Positions 1 to 14,237 are shown, numbered from the stretch's first letter. The stretch: 64,000 nt of DNA from Lucifuga dentata (GCA_014773175.1 VXCM01001478.1:1-64000), one strand, 5' to 3'. Made by a program: numbers and translations. The notes: generated by a model from the sequence alone, not told the origin.

Positions 1-355
1 TGTGCTTTTTTCTTTATAAAGCTAAACTGGTCGCTTAAATGTAGCCAGGGATTGTTTTCTTCTCATTCATTGGTTTTCTGGTCCTCTGAGCTTGTTCTCT
101 CCATCGTTAGCATCGTGTCTACGGCTTTATTTTATTGTAGCCTCTGCAGTTCCTCAGCACTTTTTTCCGTCTTTGTCATTTTTTTTTCCCCTTTTCTGTA
201 ACAGGTGTCAATTAAAATGTACCGAAGTACAACACTTGTAATTAAAATTACTCAAGTAAAAGTACTTTTTTAAAAAGTTACTCAAAAAGTACAAGTACAG
301 AAAAAAACAACTTCGTTACAGTAATGAGAGTAAATGTAATTTGTTACTTTCCACC
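1..355. repeat. 3' part of a TIR repeat shared with 23891-24934
   Basis: Bases 1-150 closely match 24625-24775 (shared stretch TAAAGCTAAACTGGTCGCTT). Bases 205-300 match the A/T-rich terminal part of the same element, which contains repeated AAGTAAAAGTAC-like words. The copy is cut by the window edge. The class is probably a non-autonomous hAT-like element, but this is inferred only from its layout. Confidence 0.6.
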
Positions 356-465
356 CCATTATCCCTAATGTGGCTTCACAAGTACAATTTTTAAAGAAAA
401 TACGCTTCCGTTTTTATGGCATTAAAAAAAAAGTATAATCATATTTCTTCTGCCTGTCATTACAG

Positions 466-522
466 CCTTTCCAACTTGGTGTCACTTGAACTCAGAGAGA
501 ATCAGCTGACGTTTTTACCAAA
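466..522 (+). CDS. lrrc1: lrrc1 internal exon (LRR), first in window
   Basis: This is the first visible exon of a LAP-family leucine-rich-repeat protein. Ten consecutive exons here (466-13757) encode the last 376 residues of a protein that follows human LRRC1 (LANO, 524 aa) almost residue for residue; the start and first LRRs lie upstream of the window. LRRC1 is a basolateral polarity scaffold related to Scribble and Erbin. This exon has acceptor CATTACAG and donor GTAAGC. It reads LSNLVSLELRENQLTFLP, an LRR unit with the LxxLxLxxNxL pattern. It begins with the last base of a codon and ends two bases into the next. Confidence 0.93.
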
Positions 523-679
523 GTAAGCATTCAGAATTACACAAACATGTCAGAGCATTATTATACTGAAGAGCGTCTATACTTAGTAACTTTACTCTGT
601 TAACAGAGGTCAACAAGTTACAGAGTTTTTGTTTTGACTGCATTTTCATTTTAATGTCTCTGCCGTCTGTCCTCCACAG

Positions 680-743
680 GTCGCTATCTCAGCTTCACAG
701 ACTTGAAGAACTTGACCTTGGCAATAATGAACTATACAGCTTG
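680..743 (+). CDS. lrrc1: lrrc1 exon (LRR)
   Basis: Acceptor CCTCCACAG and donor GTAGGT. The exon completes the split Lys codon of the previous exon and reads SLSQLHRLEELDLGNNELYSL. Human LRRC1 has RRLEELDLGNNEIYNL at this place. The exon ends on a codon boundary. It is one canonical LRR turn with the conserved asparagine ladder. Confidence 0.93.
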
Positions 744-1300
744 GTAGGTTTTTTCTGATTGTGTGCGGAATAATGAGCAGAATAAACTTTATCTCTCTAT
801 GTTATTACACAGATGGGAGGATGGCTTTTAGATTTTGTTTTAAAGTTATATATTTACATGAGCTCCAACTTGCAGGGTGAATAATTTACTGATAGCTCAT
901 CCCAGGCTACAAAGAAATAGATGTTTATGTCTGCATTTATCTTATCATATTAAAACCTGTTCAACTGTTGTGTGCGCATTGAACTTGATAACATTCATGA
1001 TTGGAGGTTGTCTGAGTTTTTATTGTTTTTAGTTGTAAAATTAATATTCAGTGTTAATATTTGATACGGTTCTAATATTTGACATGGTTAATATTTAATA
1101 TTTGATACGATTCTAAGATGATGTTTTCATACTGTTATGAAACAAATAATTGTGTTTATGAATATCATTTGTTGCTGTTTGCTTCATCCTCAAATGTTGA
1201 TGTATGACGTTGTGTATTAGAATATATCATTTTAAATCTTAAAATTAGTTGTGATGCAAAAAGAATTCACATATTTGTATTTTCCCATTGTTGTCGTTAA

Positions 1301-1441
<141 letters not shown>

Positions 1442-1640
1442 TAATCATGAAATTAATTTCATTTATTGGACGTTATCATTTGTCATTATCTCTATTAATA
1501 ACAGAATGCTGCCACTGTTGCAGACAGTGCTTAATTTTTATCAGGTTTAACATCATATTTATTGGTGTTTTTGTATGCCTTGTTCAAATATTGCTACTTT
1601 ATTACATTAAAATTGGATAAACAGTAAGAAACAGTAAATA

Positions 1641-2465
1641 CACTACAGGACAGAAGTTTGAAGACACTCCCAGATTAAAAAGAAATCATCAATACACTGT
1701 TTTACAATTTATTGCACAGGAAAGGACAAAAGATATAAAATCAATGTAACTAATTAGTTTTCTAGAAGAATTTGTCAACATCAAAGCACTTTGAAGTCAT
1801 TTCAGACTCAGACTTTGGTTTTGTCAAAGTAACCTCCTCTGTCTAAGTCATAATTCTCTAAACCTTTTGCTTCTCTTTTGAATAGATGTAATTAAATGGA
1901 TGTAATTGATATAATTTTGATGAATGTTTTGGATCGTTGTCCTGTTGAAGAATGATATTTTGACCAATAATTTGTAAACTGGATGGAATCGCTAGTCTTT
2001 GAAGGATGGAATAATTCTCTTTCTTCATAATTTCCTTAACTTGGACCAAGTCTCCAGATCTCTCTCCCCCCAAACCCNCCCCCCCCCCCCCCATGTTTTA
2101 CATGCAGAGCAGCAGCATGAGCAGACTGTGTAGCAAGTTAATCCAACATGATGTGGGAGAAGGCAGACAGCAGCTATTGAATAGAATGTTTAAACACATC
2201 AGCAGGGAGTTGGAACACAACAGGAGTGTCAATGCACTAATACAGACTGATGTCTTCATTAAACATCATTTCTGTAGCCAGAGTGGCTACATGATGTGCT
2301 ACTGTTGACAAATTCTTCTTGAAAACTAATTAGTTACATTTATTTTACATATTTTTTTTTAAATTTAATTTATTTCCTCTGCAATAAATTATAAAACAAA
2401 CAGTGGGAACAGTGATGATTTTAAAAAAAAATCTGGGGGTGGCCTCAAAAGTCTGGCCTGTAGTG
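1641..2465 (-). mobile_element. Tc1/mariner-like transposon relic
   Basis: The terminal inverted repeats are CACTACAGGACAGAAGTTT (1641) and AAAAGTCTGGCCTGTAGTG (to 2465). Minus-strand 1858-2094 encodes a transposase fragment with VKEIMKKENYSILQR and ILQQDNDPKHSSK. The latter is the conserved DNDPKH catalytic-core segment of Tc1 transposases. The rest of the transposase is missing or frameshifted, so the element is dead. A poly-C tract holding a single N (2078) interrupts it. It lies in the lrrc1 intron between 1435 and 2779. Confidence 0.85.
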
Positions 2466-2730
2466 TAGTTAAAATATCTCTGACAACAAAATCCACCACA
2501 GATTCAACAATTCCTCCCTTTCACAACTTGCTAGGGCTTCAGGATTATTCCTAAGACTCATGTTAAATGTGCGAGTGTGATGCAGTGATTGATTTGAATA
2601 TTACAATATAAATGCCATGTAAACATTTGTCAGACTTAATTCTTAATTAATTCTTGCTTGGCCTAATTTTTACACTTGTAGAATCCTGTGTCGTTGCTTT
2701 CCAAGGTTGTATTTGAAATCATGAGGTTGA

Positions 2731-2991
<261 letters not shown>

Positions 2992-3059
2992 TAGGGGAAG
3001 AAACGATTACTCTAGTCCTTTCCAGAGCTTCAGGAATAATGTACAGACATACTTAGCTC

Positions 3060-3905
3060 AAGACTTAACTTGTCGATACGGGCAATTATTGTCACGCAAC
3101 CACATTCCGTCATTCATAAACGCCTGTTACTAGCATATTTTATTGTTTTTCTCAAAAAAGGCATTACTACAGTAATGCAGTACAGTACAGAAAGACATTA
3201 CTACAGTATTCTACAGTATTTCCTTATTTGTCGGAGAATCGCTTCTCCGACAAATAAGAAAGCGCGGAGGAGTGATTCATAAAACATGCTGCGCCAGATT
3301 CATAGAAGGTCGTGCATGATTTACTGCATCGCTATGTGCAGATGTCATGACGCAACCATGTTTCCTCATTCCTAAACGCCTGTTACCGACATATTTTATT
3401 GTTTGCCTTGAAAGAGGCGTTACGAGGCTTTACAGTACTTCCTCATTTACATGTTAGGGTAGCCATTCATAAAACAAACCAACACACAAAAAATTAAGAC
3501 GTGTTTCATTCCGGTGGTAAATTTGAGCGATATGAAATCTGGGCGACATTTAAAACTGTATTTACCTCACGTTAGTCATCAATAACTTTGATAGATAAAC
3601 TCACTCAGCTGATCAGTCAGTTTTTAAATGGTGAGTTTTTATCCGATAACACACACATTCTGTTCTGCTGCTCTCTGCACATTTGTCCCTCCCCCTCCCC
3701 CCGCACACTACAGAGGTTAATATACGCGTTTACCTGTAAGTCTTAAAATGTGGAGCTCTAAAGCAGAATTGATGTTTCCTTTGCTGGTTTAACATGTCAG
3801 TGTTGCTTTAAAACCAGATGAATCAGGATAAATGGTGGTTAAATATGAAGCAGCTCATTAACACGATGATCTTCATTAGCTTTTACCTGAGACACCTTAC
3901 GACAA
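3060..3905. repeat. degenerate MITE-like repeat, family B
   Basis: Segments such as CCGTCATTCATAAACGCCTG, AAATTAAGACGTGTTTCATT and GCTGCTTCAT-type words recur at 7059-7745, 9352-9675, 11953-12650 and about 50910-51420. The better-preserved copies begin near GGTGGAATTCAT and end near ATGAATTCCACT, which suggests inverted ends. A strong hairpin lies inside this copy (3223-3258). The limits are approximate. Confidence 0.5.
3223..3258. repeat. perfect 16-bp inverted repeat (hairpin)
   Basis: CTTATTTGTCGGAGAA is followed by a 4-base loop TCGC and then TTCTCCGACAAATAAG, its exact reverse complement. Confidence 0.9.
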
Positions 3906-3912
3906 CGCTACC

Positions 3913-4478
3913 TTAAAGGACCATACCGGCCATTTTCCACGTTTGAGCCTAATATATTAATTTTTCATACACAATTACTGACAATCATTTCTCAAAGGAT
4001 ACTACTGGCACGGCGAATAAAAAAAAAAAAAATCCTACCTTCCAGACCTCCATTGGTTTCTGTTCATTCTGGTACGCTATTAAAATCAACTTGTTGATAC
4101 TTGAAACGTTCTTGGGATAGGTAATCCATCATCACCAACAAGACGTATATTTAGGATTTTTTTTTTAGAAGTTATGTAATTTTAGCGTTTAAGCACAATA
4201 AAAAGCGTGGAGTGAATGTATGCCTCCACCGGGGAATATAGTCCCAAAAGAAGACCTGCGTTTATGGAAAAATTTAAACGGCTGGGACTTCATAAGCCTG
4301 TGTAACTATTAGCAGGCGAAACATTGATGTTTAAGGTGGGTGTATCGCATGAATATTTGATTTTGAAAGATTAAAAGATGTTGCAAAATATCAATGGGAA
4401 ATGATTGTCAGTAACATAACCTATGAAAATTGAATATATTAGGCTCAAACATGCACAATCACCAGTATGGTCCTTTAA
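3913..4478. mobile_element. TTAA-flanked MITE, copy 1
   Basis: The left end is TTAAAGGACCATACCGGCCA and the right end is CAGTATGGTCCTTTAA. The TIRs extend about 50 bp (GTTTGAGCCTAATATATT mirrored by AATATATTAGGCTCAAAC). The same element is at 8696-9351, 12945-13568 and 28824-29405. There is no transposase gene. A TTAA at both borders of all four copies fits a piggyBac-type target duplication, but TTAA could be part of the TIR. Confidence 0.8.
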
Positions 4479-4571
4479 TGTGACACCAATGCACCAAACA
4501 ATGTAAATGGAGCTTTATAAATTACCTTCATTTACCACAGCGCTTATTAGTGTTACACTGTGCAGTTACCG

Positions 4572-4702
4572 TGATGTTTTAAATTTTTTTTTTTGTGTGT
4601 GTGTGAATCCGACCCACAGTTACCACATTTTGCTATNTGATGTTTTAAATTTTTTTTTTTGTGTGTGTGTGAATCCGACCCACAGTTACCACATTTTGCT
4701 AT
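4572..4702. other. assembly artefact: 65-bp duplication around a single N
   Basis: Bases 4572-4636 are repeated exactly at 4638-4702 with one N (4637) between them. The pattern recurs across the window and is best explained by unmerged overlapping contig ends. Confidence 0.85.
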
Positions 4703-4997
4703 ATGAGCTTTACTTACCCTCTGTACCTTCTCATCTTTATAGTTTTGGCGATAATACCTGATAGTACATAGGTCTGGTTCTACCTTTTTATTGGAAAATG
4801 TTGGACTGGTTTGAGCTCGTACTTTATTTAGGTTAGACAAACTTAAAGTGTTTAACTTTGTGTCTGTAAACTTTGACAGTCTAATTTGTCGAAGAGTATT
4901 TCTGTTGAGTAATTCTCATGATTTGGAAAATATTGATACCATTGTCCTGGATTTTCAATTTAAAAAAAAATCGCATAGTGCCCAAAGCAAACTTTAA

Positions 4998-5465
<468 letters not shown>

Positions 5466-5646
5466 TAAAAATTTGATGGTAAAAAAAAAAAAAAATCCTA
5501 AAATTTGACATTTTATCCAGGATTTAATGTGTAAATTTGCGTGAAATACATCATTTATCACATATAAATATACCCGGATCAAAAACAATGAGAGTAATTT
5601 CTCATCACGAGGTCTACAAACACATATGACTTGTACACATAACATA

Positions 5647-5830
5647 CACTACAGGCCAGATGTTTGAGGCCACCCCCAGATTTTAAAGAAATCATCAAAC
5701 ACTGTTTTACAATTTAGTGCACAGGAAATGACAGAAATATATCAAATAAATGTAAGTAATTAGTTTTCAAGAAGAACTGGTCAACAAGAGCACATTATGT
5801 AGCCACTATAGCCACAGAAATGATTTTTAA
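5647..5830. mobile_element. terminal fragment of the Tc1-like family
   Basis: CACTACAGGCCAGATGTTTG and the following A/T-rich stretch match the ends of the element at 1641-2465. The inner part (AGCACATTATGTAGCCACTA) is the reverse complement of its 3' half. No transposase remains. Confidence 0.65.
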
Positions 5831-5924
5831 TGAAGACATGCCCAGTCTGTATTTGTCTATGTATATGCAGTGAAAAATTAAACAGATATATGCATTGATC
5901 AAGAAATTTCCTTGAAGAAGTTTT

Positions 5925-6045
5925 GCAATATTAGATTGTCTGCATGGAGGCACTTTGCTGAAAATGTGGAGGCTTCTGTCAGCCACTCAGATTCATCATC
6001 TCACATCTGGTGACGTGTATCTATGGCACATCTGCACAATGTGTA
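5925..6045. repeat. diverged repeat shared with 49655-49777
   Basis: Both segments contain TCTGCATG.AGGCACTTTG.TGAAAAT and end GCACATCTGCACAA, with many differences between. One copy sits in an lrrc1 intron and the other in an mlip intron. Confidence 0.5.
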
Positions 6046-6411
6046 TTAATATGTTTTATTCCCAACATGCAACATGCTTGTTGGGAATGTTTATTCCCCC
6101 CCCCCGATTACGTGCACCCCTGCACAGAGGACACATACATGCACTCTGTCCTTTCTTGTGTGTTTGTTAATCAGGTAATGAGCTGTGTGAGCAATGCTGC
6201 CTTTTGGTTCCAGAGTGCTGATGTGTACAGTGAATGATTTTGTTATCCGTGGTTTCCTGACTTTATGGATAATTTGACCACTCGAGCGTTCAGTGAAAAA
6301 GTTGCTGAGCATGATAATGTAACAAACAAGATAAGCAAAGACCTTAGTGCCTGTGAGTTTAGAGGCTACTGACTTATGAAAAAAAAAATCAAGACTGTGA
6401 TGCTCTTTTGA

Positions 6412-6552
<141 letters not shown>

Positions 6553-7058
6553 TAATATTACTTCATTTTCTTAAAATTTGTTGGGTGGTGGAGAAAAAGC
6601 AACTGGAAATGTCAAAACCAAACTTGTAATGCAGCAAAGTTCTGGCTTTATATTAAGTGAGCTTGCTGCACTTTTACATTCTAAATATTATTAAAATCTT
6701 CTGGTTTGAAATAAAGATTTAGGAGCTTTTGGAAATAGCATCATATTCATCTTATTTGACTCAGCAGTCTCACTCTGAGCTCTCTGATCATATGCTTTCA
6801 CACAGTGCAGAAGAAAAAGTAAAATTCCCCTAAAGGTTTTTAAATTAAGATTAAAATAAAATAAATAAATTATATAAATAAATTAAACTATATAAAATAA
6901 AATAAAAATGAGGATAAGGCAACAAGAGCAAAATTAAGAATAAAAAAACTTAAGTATAGCATGTCTGCTGTTTAGACTGTTTGGCTTAACACAATTTTTT
7001 CTCAGTTTATATCAGTTTATATCATTTGAATGAAGTGTGTATTTGTGTTTCAGAGACA

Positions 7059-7745
7059 TTGGGTGGAATTCATTTAAAAAAAAAAAAATCATGCTAACTA
7101 CACGGCGTCACGCTAAATAAGCACTGCGACAGTTGCAGCTCATTCATAAATTGTTCCTGGCGTTAATCAGTGCATCACTGTCCCATAACTGACTCGTCCT
7201 TGTAAGGCGTGTCTCAGGTAAAAGCCTTCAGGTTTATGAGTTATACTTTGTACTGCTTCATCTGGTGCCAAAGAGAAATTGACATGTTAAATGTACAATA
7301 TCAGAACTAAGTACACCCCTGTTTATTAGGAAGAAAAGCAGAGTTTTTACTTTCTGTAGGTAATGTCTAGGTTGGAGCCATTTGGATGTGTTGAGCCTTT
7401 ATTGTAGCACATTTAACAATAACTGAAATTGGGAAAACACTTAACAGAATTTTTATTATCTAATCTTCTACATAACGTAGTTTCACAAGTAAGTACGCCC
7501 CTTACCAAAAATGTTACTACAAAGCAAACTTTGCTCTAGGGCTCTGCAATTTAAGAAATGGACGCTAAAATAAGATATCAATAAATCTACACTCCAGCAG
7601 TCCGGCATATGTGTGTAGATGCAGAGTGCAGCAGGTCAGGCTTGAGGAAGAAGTGCAATGCCAGGAGAACGTGTGGGAGATCACCAGTGTGTTTTATGAA
7701 TGGCTTCCCCAACACGGAAAGTGCAACCTTCTAAACACTCAAAGC
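7059..7745. repeat. family-B MITE-like repeat
   Basis: It starts GGGTGGAATTCATTT and contains CTAACTACACGGCGTCACGC and GCTAAATAAGCACTG, motifs that recur at 11953-12650 and 50910-51420. Ends are approximate. Confidence 0.55.
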
Positions 7746-8695
7746 TTTTAAATCATTAAGCCCAATAAAATGCAGATAGAAATCATTTTTGTGAAGATTA
7801 TCTTCATCATATCAGAGACAAACATAAAACGGATTCTGTTCACAAAAACATTTCCTCCTCAGTTCTGAACCCACCTGGTTGTGTAACTGCTGGTGATGTA
7901 CGTGGATTGTTATGTGACTGTCAGCATTTAGAGGAAATGTCAGCTTATCTGTTCTCACTACAGTTTATAGTGAACAACAGTTACACTTTTGCTGTTTGTT
8001 TAGAGTAAATGCTGAAAGGAGTGCAGACACAAAAGATTACAGGCTGGATTTTAAACCCATAGTTTCACAAACACGTTATGCACCAATTGTTTACTACAAC
8101 CTTTAATTTGATAGAAACCATGTCACAGTAATTGAATTGCTGGTAATTCAGACTGTAATTGTCTTTATTTGATGGTCTTGTGTACCACTGTACACTTAAT
8201 CCAACTAACTACCTGAGTGTAAGGTTATCAGTGGCCATTAAACTTTAATTAGCTGTTAGTTACCAGGCCCTTACTTGGTTTGCTTTCAGTACTCAGGTGT
8301 TTTCAGCTCCTTTGTGTTTGTGTGTCTTTTCTGAACCCTTGTCCATTTTAAGTGAAGACATGCTGGGTTAAAGCTTCATCTGAAAGGGCTCTTTAGACAT
8401 TGAACAATGCCCTTGTGTCTTAATGATGCAAAGACTGCAGTGTTTGGAGAAAAATAACAGCCCACTCGGTCTAGACAATGAATTGATGTCACTGTTTCTT
8501 GAAACAGAAACATTACATGACGTCGCTCACAATCACAGTGTAACTGGTCCAACTATTGAGCTGTGCTTTGGTGAGACACTTGACCATTGGTCCAGTTTCT
8601 TGGGTTCTATTAATTGTTGATTACTTGATCACAACACCTTTTCCAGAGCAGGATTTTGTCTGTTGTGCATCATGCTAAATAAGTGGTGTGATAAT

Positions 8696-9351
8696 TTAAA
8701 GGACCATACCGGCCATTTTGCATGTTTGAGCCTAATATATTCAATTTTCATACACATAATGTTACTGACAATCATTTCCCAAAGCATGCTACTGGAACAG
8801 TGAATTAAAAATGTTTTTCCTACCTTCCAGACCGCCCTTGGTTTCAGTTCATTCTGCTATTAAAATCAACTTGTTGATACTTGAAACATTCTTGGGATAG
8901 GTAATCCATCATCGCGAACAAGACGTGTATTCAGGGTTTTTGTTTTTTTTCAGTTACGTAATTTTAGTGTTTAAGCGCAATAAAAAGCGCAGAGTGAATG
9001 TATGCCTCCACCAGGGAATATAGTTNTAATTTTAGTGTTTAAGCGCAATAAAAAGCGCAGAGTGAATGTATGCCTCCACCAGGGAATATAGTTCCAAACG
9101 AAGACCTGTGTTTATGGAAGAATTTAAACGATACGTGACTTCGTAAGGCTGTGTAACTATTAGCAGGAGAAGCATGGATTTTTAAGGTGGATGTATCGCT
9201 TGAATATTTTATTTTGAAAGATTAAGAGATTTTGCAAAATAGCAGGAAAGCTGAAATATTTATCCTTTGGGAAATGATTGTCAGTAACGTAACATGTATG
9301 AAAATTGAATATTAGGCTCAAACATGCAAAATGGGTGTTATAGTCCTTTAA
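8696..9351. mobile_element. TTAA-flanked MITE, copy 2
   Basis: Left border TTAAAGGACCATACCGGCCA, right border AGTCCTTTAA. The same interior as copy 1 includes GAATGTATGCCTCCACCAGG. An N at 9026 is flanked by two copies of about 67 bp, so the true element is probably about 590 bp. Confidence 0.8.
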
Positions 9352-10029
9352 GCTCATTCATACAGCTTCCTTTACAGTAATTAGCGTATCGTTGTCTGAT
9401 TATTGAGATGCTGTTGTAAGCGATAAACACAGGTCACAGGTAAAAGCCAATGAAGGCCAGTGTGCTAGAGACACACTTTATACTGCTTCCTGTATTGTCA
9501 AAGCAAATCAGCAAAGGAAAGCTACATTTTCTGCTTATTACTCCACAGAAAGCTGCAACAGTGTCCATACAGGAGTCTGAGTCCCCCGTGCGAACGCCAT
9601 TTATGAATGAGGGAACCTGGTTGCCCATGTCGACACATTAAATCTGGCGCTGTGTTTTATGAATTCCACTCAAAATTTGTCATTTTTGTTGCTATTATAC
9701 AAATTCATATTGATGCAAAGAAAAAAAAAAACACTTTTATAAAACTCAGGATTAGCAAGCTTCTTTTACCATGATGAATTTCTGCATCATTTCTTGTATC
9801 CTGCTCATGTCTTTGCCTGAGCAGAGTAATACAAATAGATTACAATCTGCACTTTAGCTGCCCATCGAGTCCGTGCTTTTGACGGGCCACTGGCCTAATT
9901 GTGCCTAATTTTAGTTCCTTTTCCACATCTCATTGACTTTTAGTTGCTCTGCCACTGAGATCACCAACTCCAAAGCAAAGTACCAAAATGCTGCCGGCAG
10001 ATTTACTGCCTGTACTGTGTTAGATGTGA

Positions 10030-10452
<423 letters not shown>

Positions 10453-10456
10453 TAAA

Positions 10457-10501
10457 NNNNNNNNNNNNNNNNNNNNNNNNNNNNNNNNNNNNNNNNNNNN
10501 N
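10457..10501. other. sequence gap (45 N)
   Basis: A run of 45 N's flanked by poly-A on the left and poly-T on the right, inside the lrrc1 intron 10433-12690. Confidence 0.99.
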
Positions 10502-12690
10502 TTTTTTTTTTTTTTGATAGAAATCAATACTTTTACACCCTAAGGTTGGCATTGAATTGATTTGAATGTATAGTATAGCCAATACAAAACTGTAAAGAAT
10601 TTATAATTATTCACATCAAAACAATGATGTTTGAACAATACTGTAGATGTAGTGACAATTTAGAAATGTTCATGTGAAGCTGGGAGGGGCATTTGCACAT
10701 GTAAAGTCCCAGTAGCTGCACAGAAACATTTCTAAATCGTCACTATATATACATATGCATATATTAGGGCTGGGAAAATTAACGCGTTTTGCAATTGATG
10801 TACACGGTTTAACGCATTAAAAAAAAATTAATGCTATTAACACATCTGTCTTTTTCAAGATTTTACTTTTCACCTTCACTTTTTTTCCCCACTTCCTGTG
10901 GCTAATGTTATATGCTCACGTTAATTATGGAGAAGGAGAAAGATAAGAAAATTCTGCTTTAAAAAGTTAGCAGATGGCTCTTGTTGAAACCACAGAAACT
11001 CAGTTGCTCACCAGTGTGTTTTACTCAGATGTGGCTTTATTAATCAAAAACAGAAACAACAGAAAGCACTTCACAGCCTTTTAGCCTCACTTCAGCTTTA
11101 CTGCGTTGCTCTCTGTGGCTGCACGATACATTTAAGCTATAGATACAGATGTATCTCATCTTTCTATGTATATGCATACAAAATACTTGAGTGTCTCTAA
11201 TTTCCTAGCATGAAAGCTTTTTTCTAAAATGACTTAATCCTAAGACTGTGTACTTGAGTAATATTCCTCATCAGTCTAAAAAGGTTAAATACTCTGGTTT
11301 TGGTCACATTATCACACCAGAACAGTTTCTTCTGTGCCCTCGATCTTCCACTGTAGCTGCTGTCCTTTTCCTTGAGACCCTACGTGGTCATGTTTTTTCC
11401 AGAAACACGTGGATCAGAGAGCTAAAGAGGCTTAGCAATGGCTAGCGTGCTACTATTAAAAAGCATGCCTGCTGGGTATGGAGATGAAGAAGGCTGGCTG
11501 TACCTCTGCCTCATTCAACACCTTACTGTAATTTTTTTCTGCTACAGTCACTAAAGTCTTAGTGATGCACTGTAAAATGATTATTTCATCCTCAACACTG
11601 TTTTTACATTTGAAAAGAAAAAAGAAATGACACACTTTTACATTAATGTTTATGTCGCTCTTTTGAAGAGATGCATGTGAAAGATGAGTGCAGGTCAGGC
11701 GAGTGAGGCTGGAGCTGAGGTGGGGGAGGGAGTTTGTGCTGCAATAAGCCTGTGGCTAAGCTGGGATTGAAACTGTGATCATGCAGTTTTAGGATCTCCC
11801 TTATGAACACTGGCTTATGCAACACTTTCATTTCTTGGCAGATTGTAGAAAAGCAATCATACCAACTTAAACCTGCTACCAGCTTGCATGCTGTAACTGT
11901 ATTTGACTGTTTTTATGAGTGCACAATTTTAATAAAAATCAGTTGATACAAATTGGGGAGGATTCATTCAAAAATCAGGTTAACTACACAGTGTAAATAA
12001 GCACTGTGATGACTAAAGCTCATTCATAAAGCTCCTCATACATTAATCAGCAAACCGGTGTCACATTGAGGTAGTGTTGTCGTAAAGTGTCTCGCAGGTA
12101 AAAGCAAATGAAGATCAGTGTGTTAATGAGCTGCTTCATATTTACGAGCCACAATTTATCCTGATTCGTCTGGTTTTAAAGCCACAGTTAAATCAGCAAA
12201 GGAAACAAATTCTACTTGAGAGCTCCACACTTTCAGAAACTGACACTAAGATAACCAGTGCATTAACCTCTGTAGCATGTGAGCACTGTGTGAGGCTCAG
12301 AACGTGTCTGAGATCAGATTAAAACTCACCATTTAAACAAACTGACTGATCAGCTGAGTGTTTTTATCTATCAAATTTATTGATCACTAATATGTGAGGC
12401 AAATACAGTTTCAAACGTCGCCCAGATTTCATACCACGAAATTTACCACCAGACTGAAACACGTCTTAATTTTTGCATACTGCGTGTTTTATGAAAGGCT
12501 TTCCCGACATGTAAATAAGGAAATACTGTAGTAATGCCTCTAAAAGATACTGGTAACAGACATTTCTGAATGAGGGAACTTGGTAGTGAGATGATATTTG
12601 CCCTTATTGACACGTTAAGTCTTGCGCTAAGCTTCATGAATCTCACTCATTGTGTCTTGTGTCTTTTAATGTCATTTAAAAACTCCCCAG
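10502..12690. other. lrrc1 intron: repeats, no exon seen
   Basis: About 10765-10850 carries the GGGCTGGGAAAATTAACGCG / AACGCATTAA motif that is frequent in fish interspersed repeats. About 11953-12650 is a family-B repeat (GGTTAACTACACAGTGTAAA near its start, GCTTCATGAATCTCACTC near its end). The rest shows no coding signature. Confidence 0.55.
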
Positions 12691-12833
12691 GCTCTGATAA
12701 TCTTGCCCGCTGTGGAGCTCTGGAGAGTCTGGTGAACGACATGGAAGATGATACTTGGGACAGCAAAGCTATGAACAGGATCAGTACCATTCACTTCCTG
12801 GAGGAGGATGATGACGATGAGGATGATGACAAG
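12691..12833 (+). CDS. lrrc1: lrrc1 exon (post-LRR acidic region)
   Basis: Acceptor AACTCCCCAG and donor GTGAGA. It completes a Gly codon and reads SDNLARCGALESLVNDMEDD, ending in an acidic run LEEDDDDEDDDK. Human LRRC1 has [20 protein letters not shown] followed by an acidic stretch. The exon ends in phase 0. Because of that phase it could splice either to 13599 (short form) or to the PDZ-region exons at 19279; only the first is supported by family knowledge. Confidence 0.94.
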
Positions 12834-12944
12834 GTGAGAGCAGGGATCTTGAAGGCTTACAGTGGCATGCAGTTAGAGAAAGAAAAGAAAAACCTCTTCA
12901 GACACATGTTCATAACCATCTGCACTGCTGCACATGTAATCCAT

Positions 12945-13568
12945 TTAAAGGACCATACCTTCCATTTTGCATGTTTGAGCCTAATATATACAATTTTCAT
13001 ACACATAACATTACTGAAAATCATTTCCCAAAGCATACTACTGGAACGGTGAATTAAAAATGTTTTTCCTACCTTCCAGACTGCCATTGGTTTCAGTTCA
13101 TTCTGGTACGCTATTAAAATCAACTTGTTGATACTTGAAATTTTCTTGGGATAGGTAATCCATCATCACCAACAAGACGTGTATTCAGGTGTTTTTAGAA
13201 GTTACATAATTTTAGCATTTAAGTGGAATAAAGAGTGTGGAGTGAATGTATGCCTCCACCGGGGAATATAGTCCCAAAAGAAGGCCTGCGTTCATCAGAA
13301 AATTTAAATGACCATGACTTCATAAGACTGCATAACTATTAGCAGGCGAAACATGGATTTTTAAGGTGGGTGTATCATTTGAGTATTTGATTTTGAAAGA
13401 TGAAGAGATTTTGCAAAATATCAGGAAAGCTGAAATATGTAACATGTATGAAAATTGAATATATTAGGCTCAAACATGCAAAATGACCGGTATGGTCCTT
13501 TAANTAACATGTATGAAAATTGAATATATTAGGCTCAAACATGCAAAATGACCGGTATGGTCCTTTAA
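12945..13568. mobile_element. TTAA-flanked MITE, copy 3, filling an lrrc1 intron
   Basis: Left border TTAAAGGACCATACCTTCCA, right border CCGGTATGGTCCTTTAA. It occupies most of the 765-bp intron 12834-13598 and ends 30 bp before the last lrrc1 coding exon. An N at 13504 separates two copies of the right end, so about 63 bp is probably an assembly duplicate. Confidence 0.8.
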
Positions 13569-13757
<189 letters not shown>

Positions 13758-14231
13758 CTTTTACCTCAGAAATGTTTTTACCTCCTGTGTCCTCCTACAC
13801 GAGCCCTCGGCCTTTTGTTTCTCTGACCTGCTCACCCCCGTGTGCCCCCCCACCCCTCCGGTTAAACCCTGGACAGCACAGAAATGTGTTTGACCCGATG
13901 TGCCTTTCTCTTTTTAAATACTGTCTACAATCACCTGCACAAAGTTGCTCCTTTTAAAAGATATTTTAAAATTTGTAAAAATGTGTTACTTTTTTAATTG
14001 TCTCTTTTCAAAAAATATACATTAGATAGTTGCACTATGATAAGTCTTTATAATATGGTCAAAACCTACTCAAATATATTATATATTTGTTCTATAACTT
14101 TTTTAAACACTGGGTGAACACTTTATACATTTTGGGCAAATGAAATAAGTTTTTGACCTACTGATTAAGAATTATTGTATAGTCATTTGTGAATATTGAT
14201 ACTTTTATACTTTTTTGGCAGCTCAGATGTA

Positions 14232-14237
14232 AATAAA
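14232..14237 (+). promoter_or_regulatory. polyadenylation signal AATAAA
   Basis: Canonical hexamer 475 bp after the lrrc1 stop codon. Confidence 0.6.

Noticed and set aside
4507..4840. Internally repeated open frames on both strands
   Set aside because: The repeat is the 65-bp duplication around the N at 4637, an assembly artefact.
12570..13052. 160-aa open frame over lrrc1
   Set aside because: It is a read-through of intron, exon 12691-12833 and a MITE. Splice sites and LRRC1 homology define the real borders.
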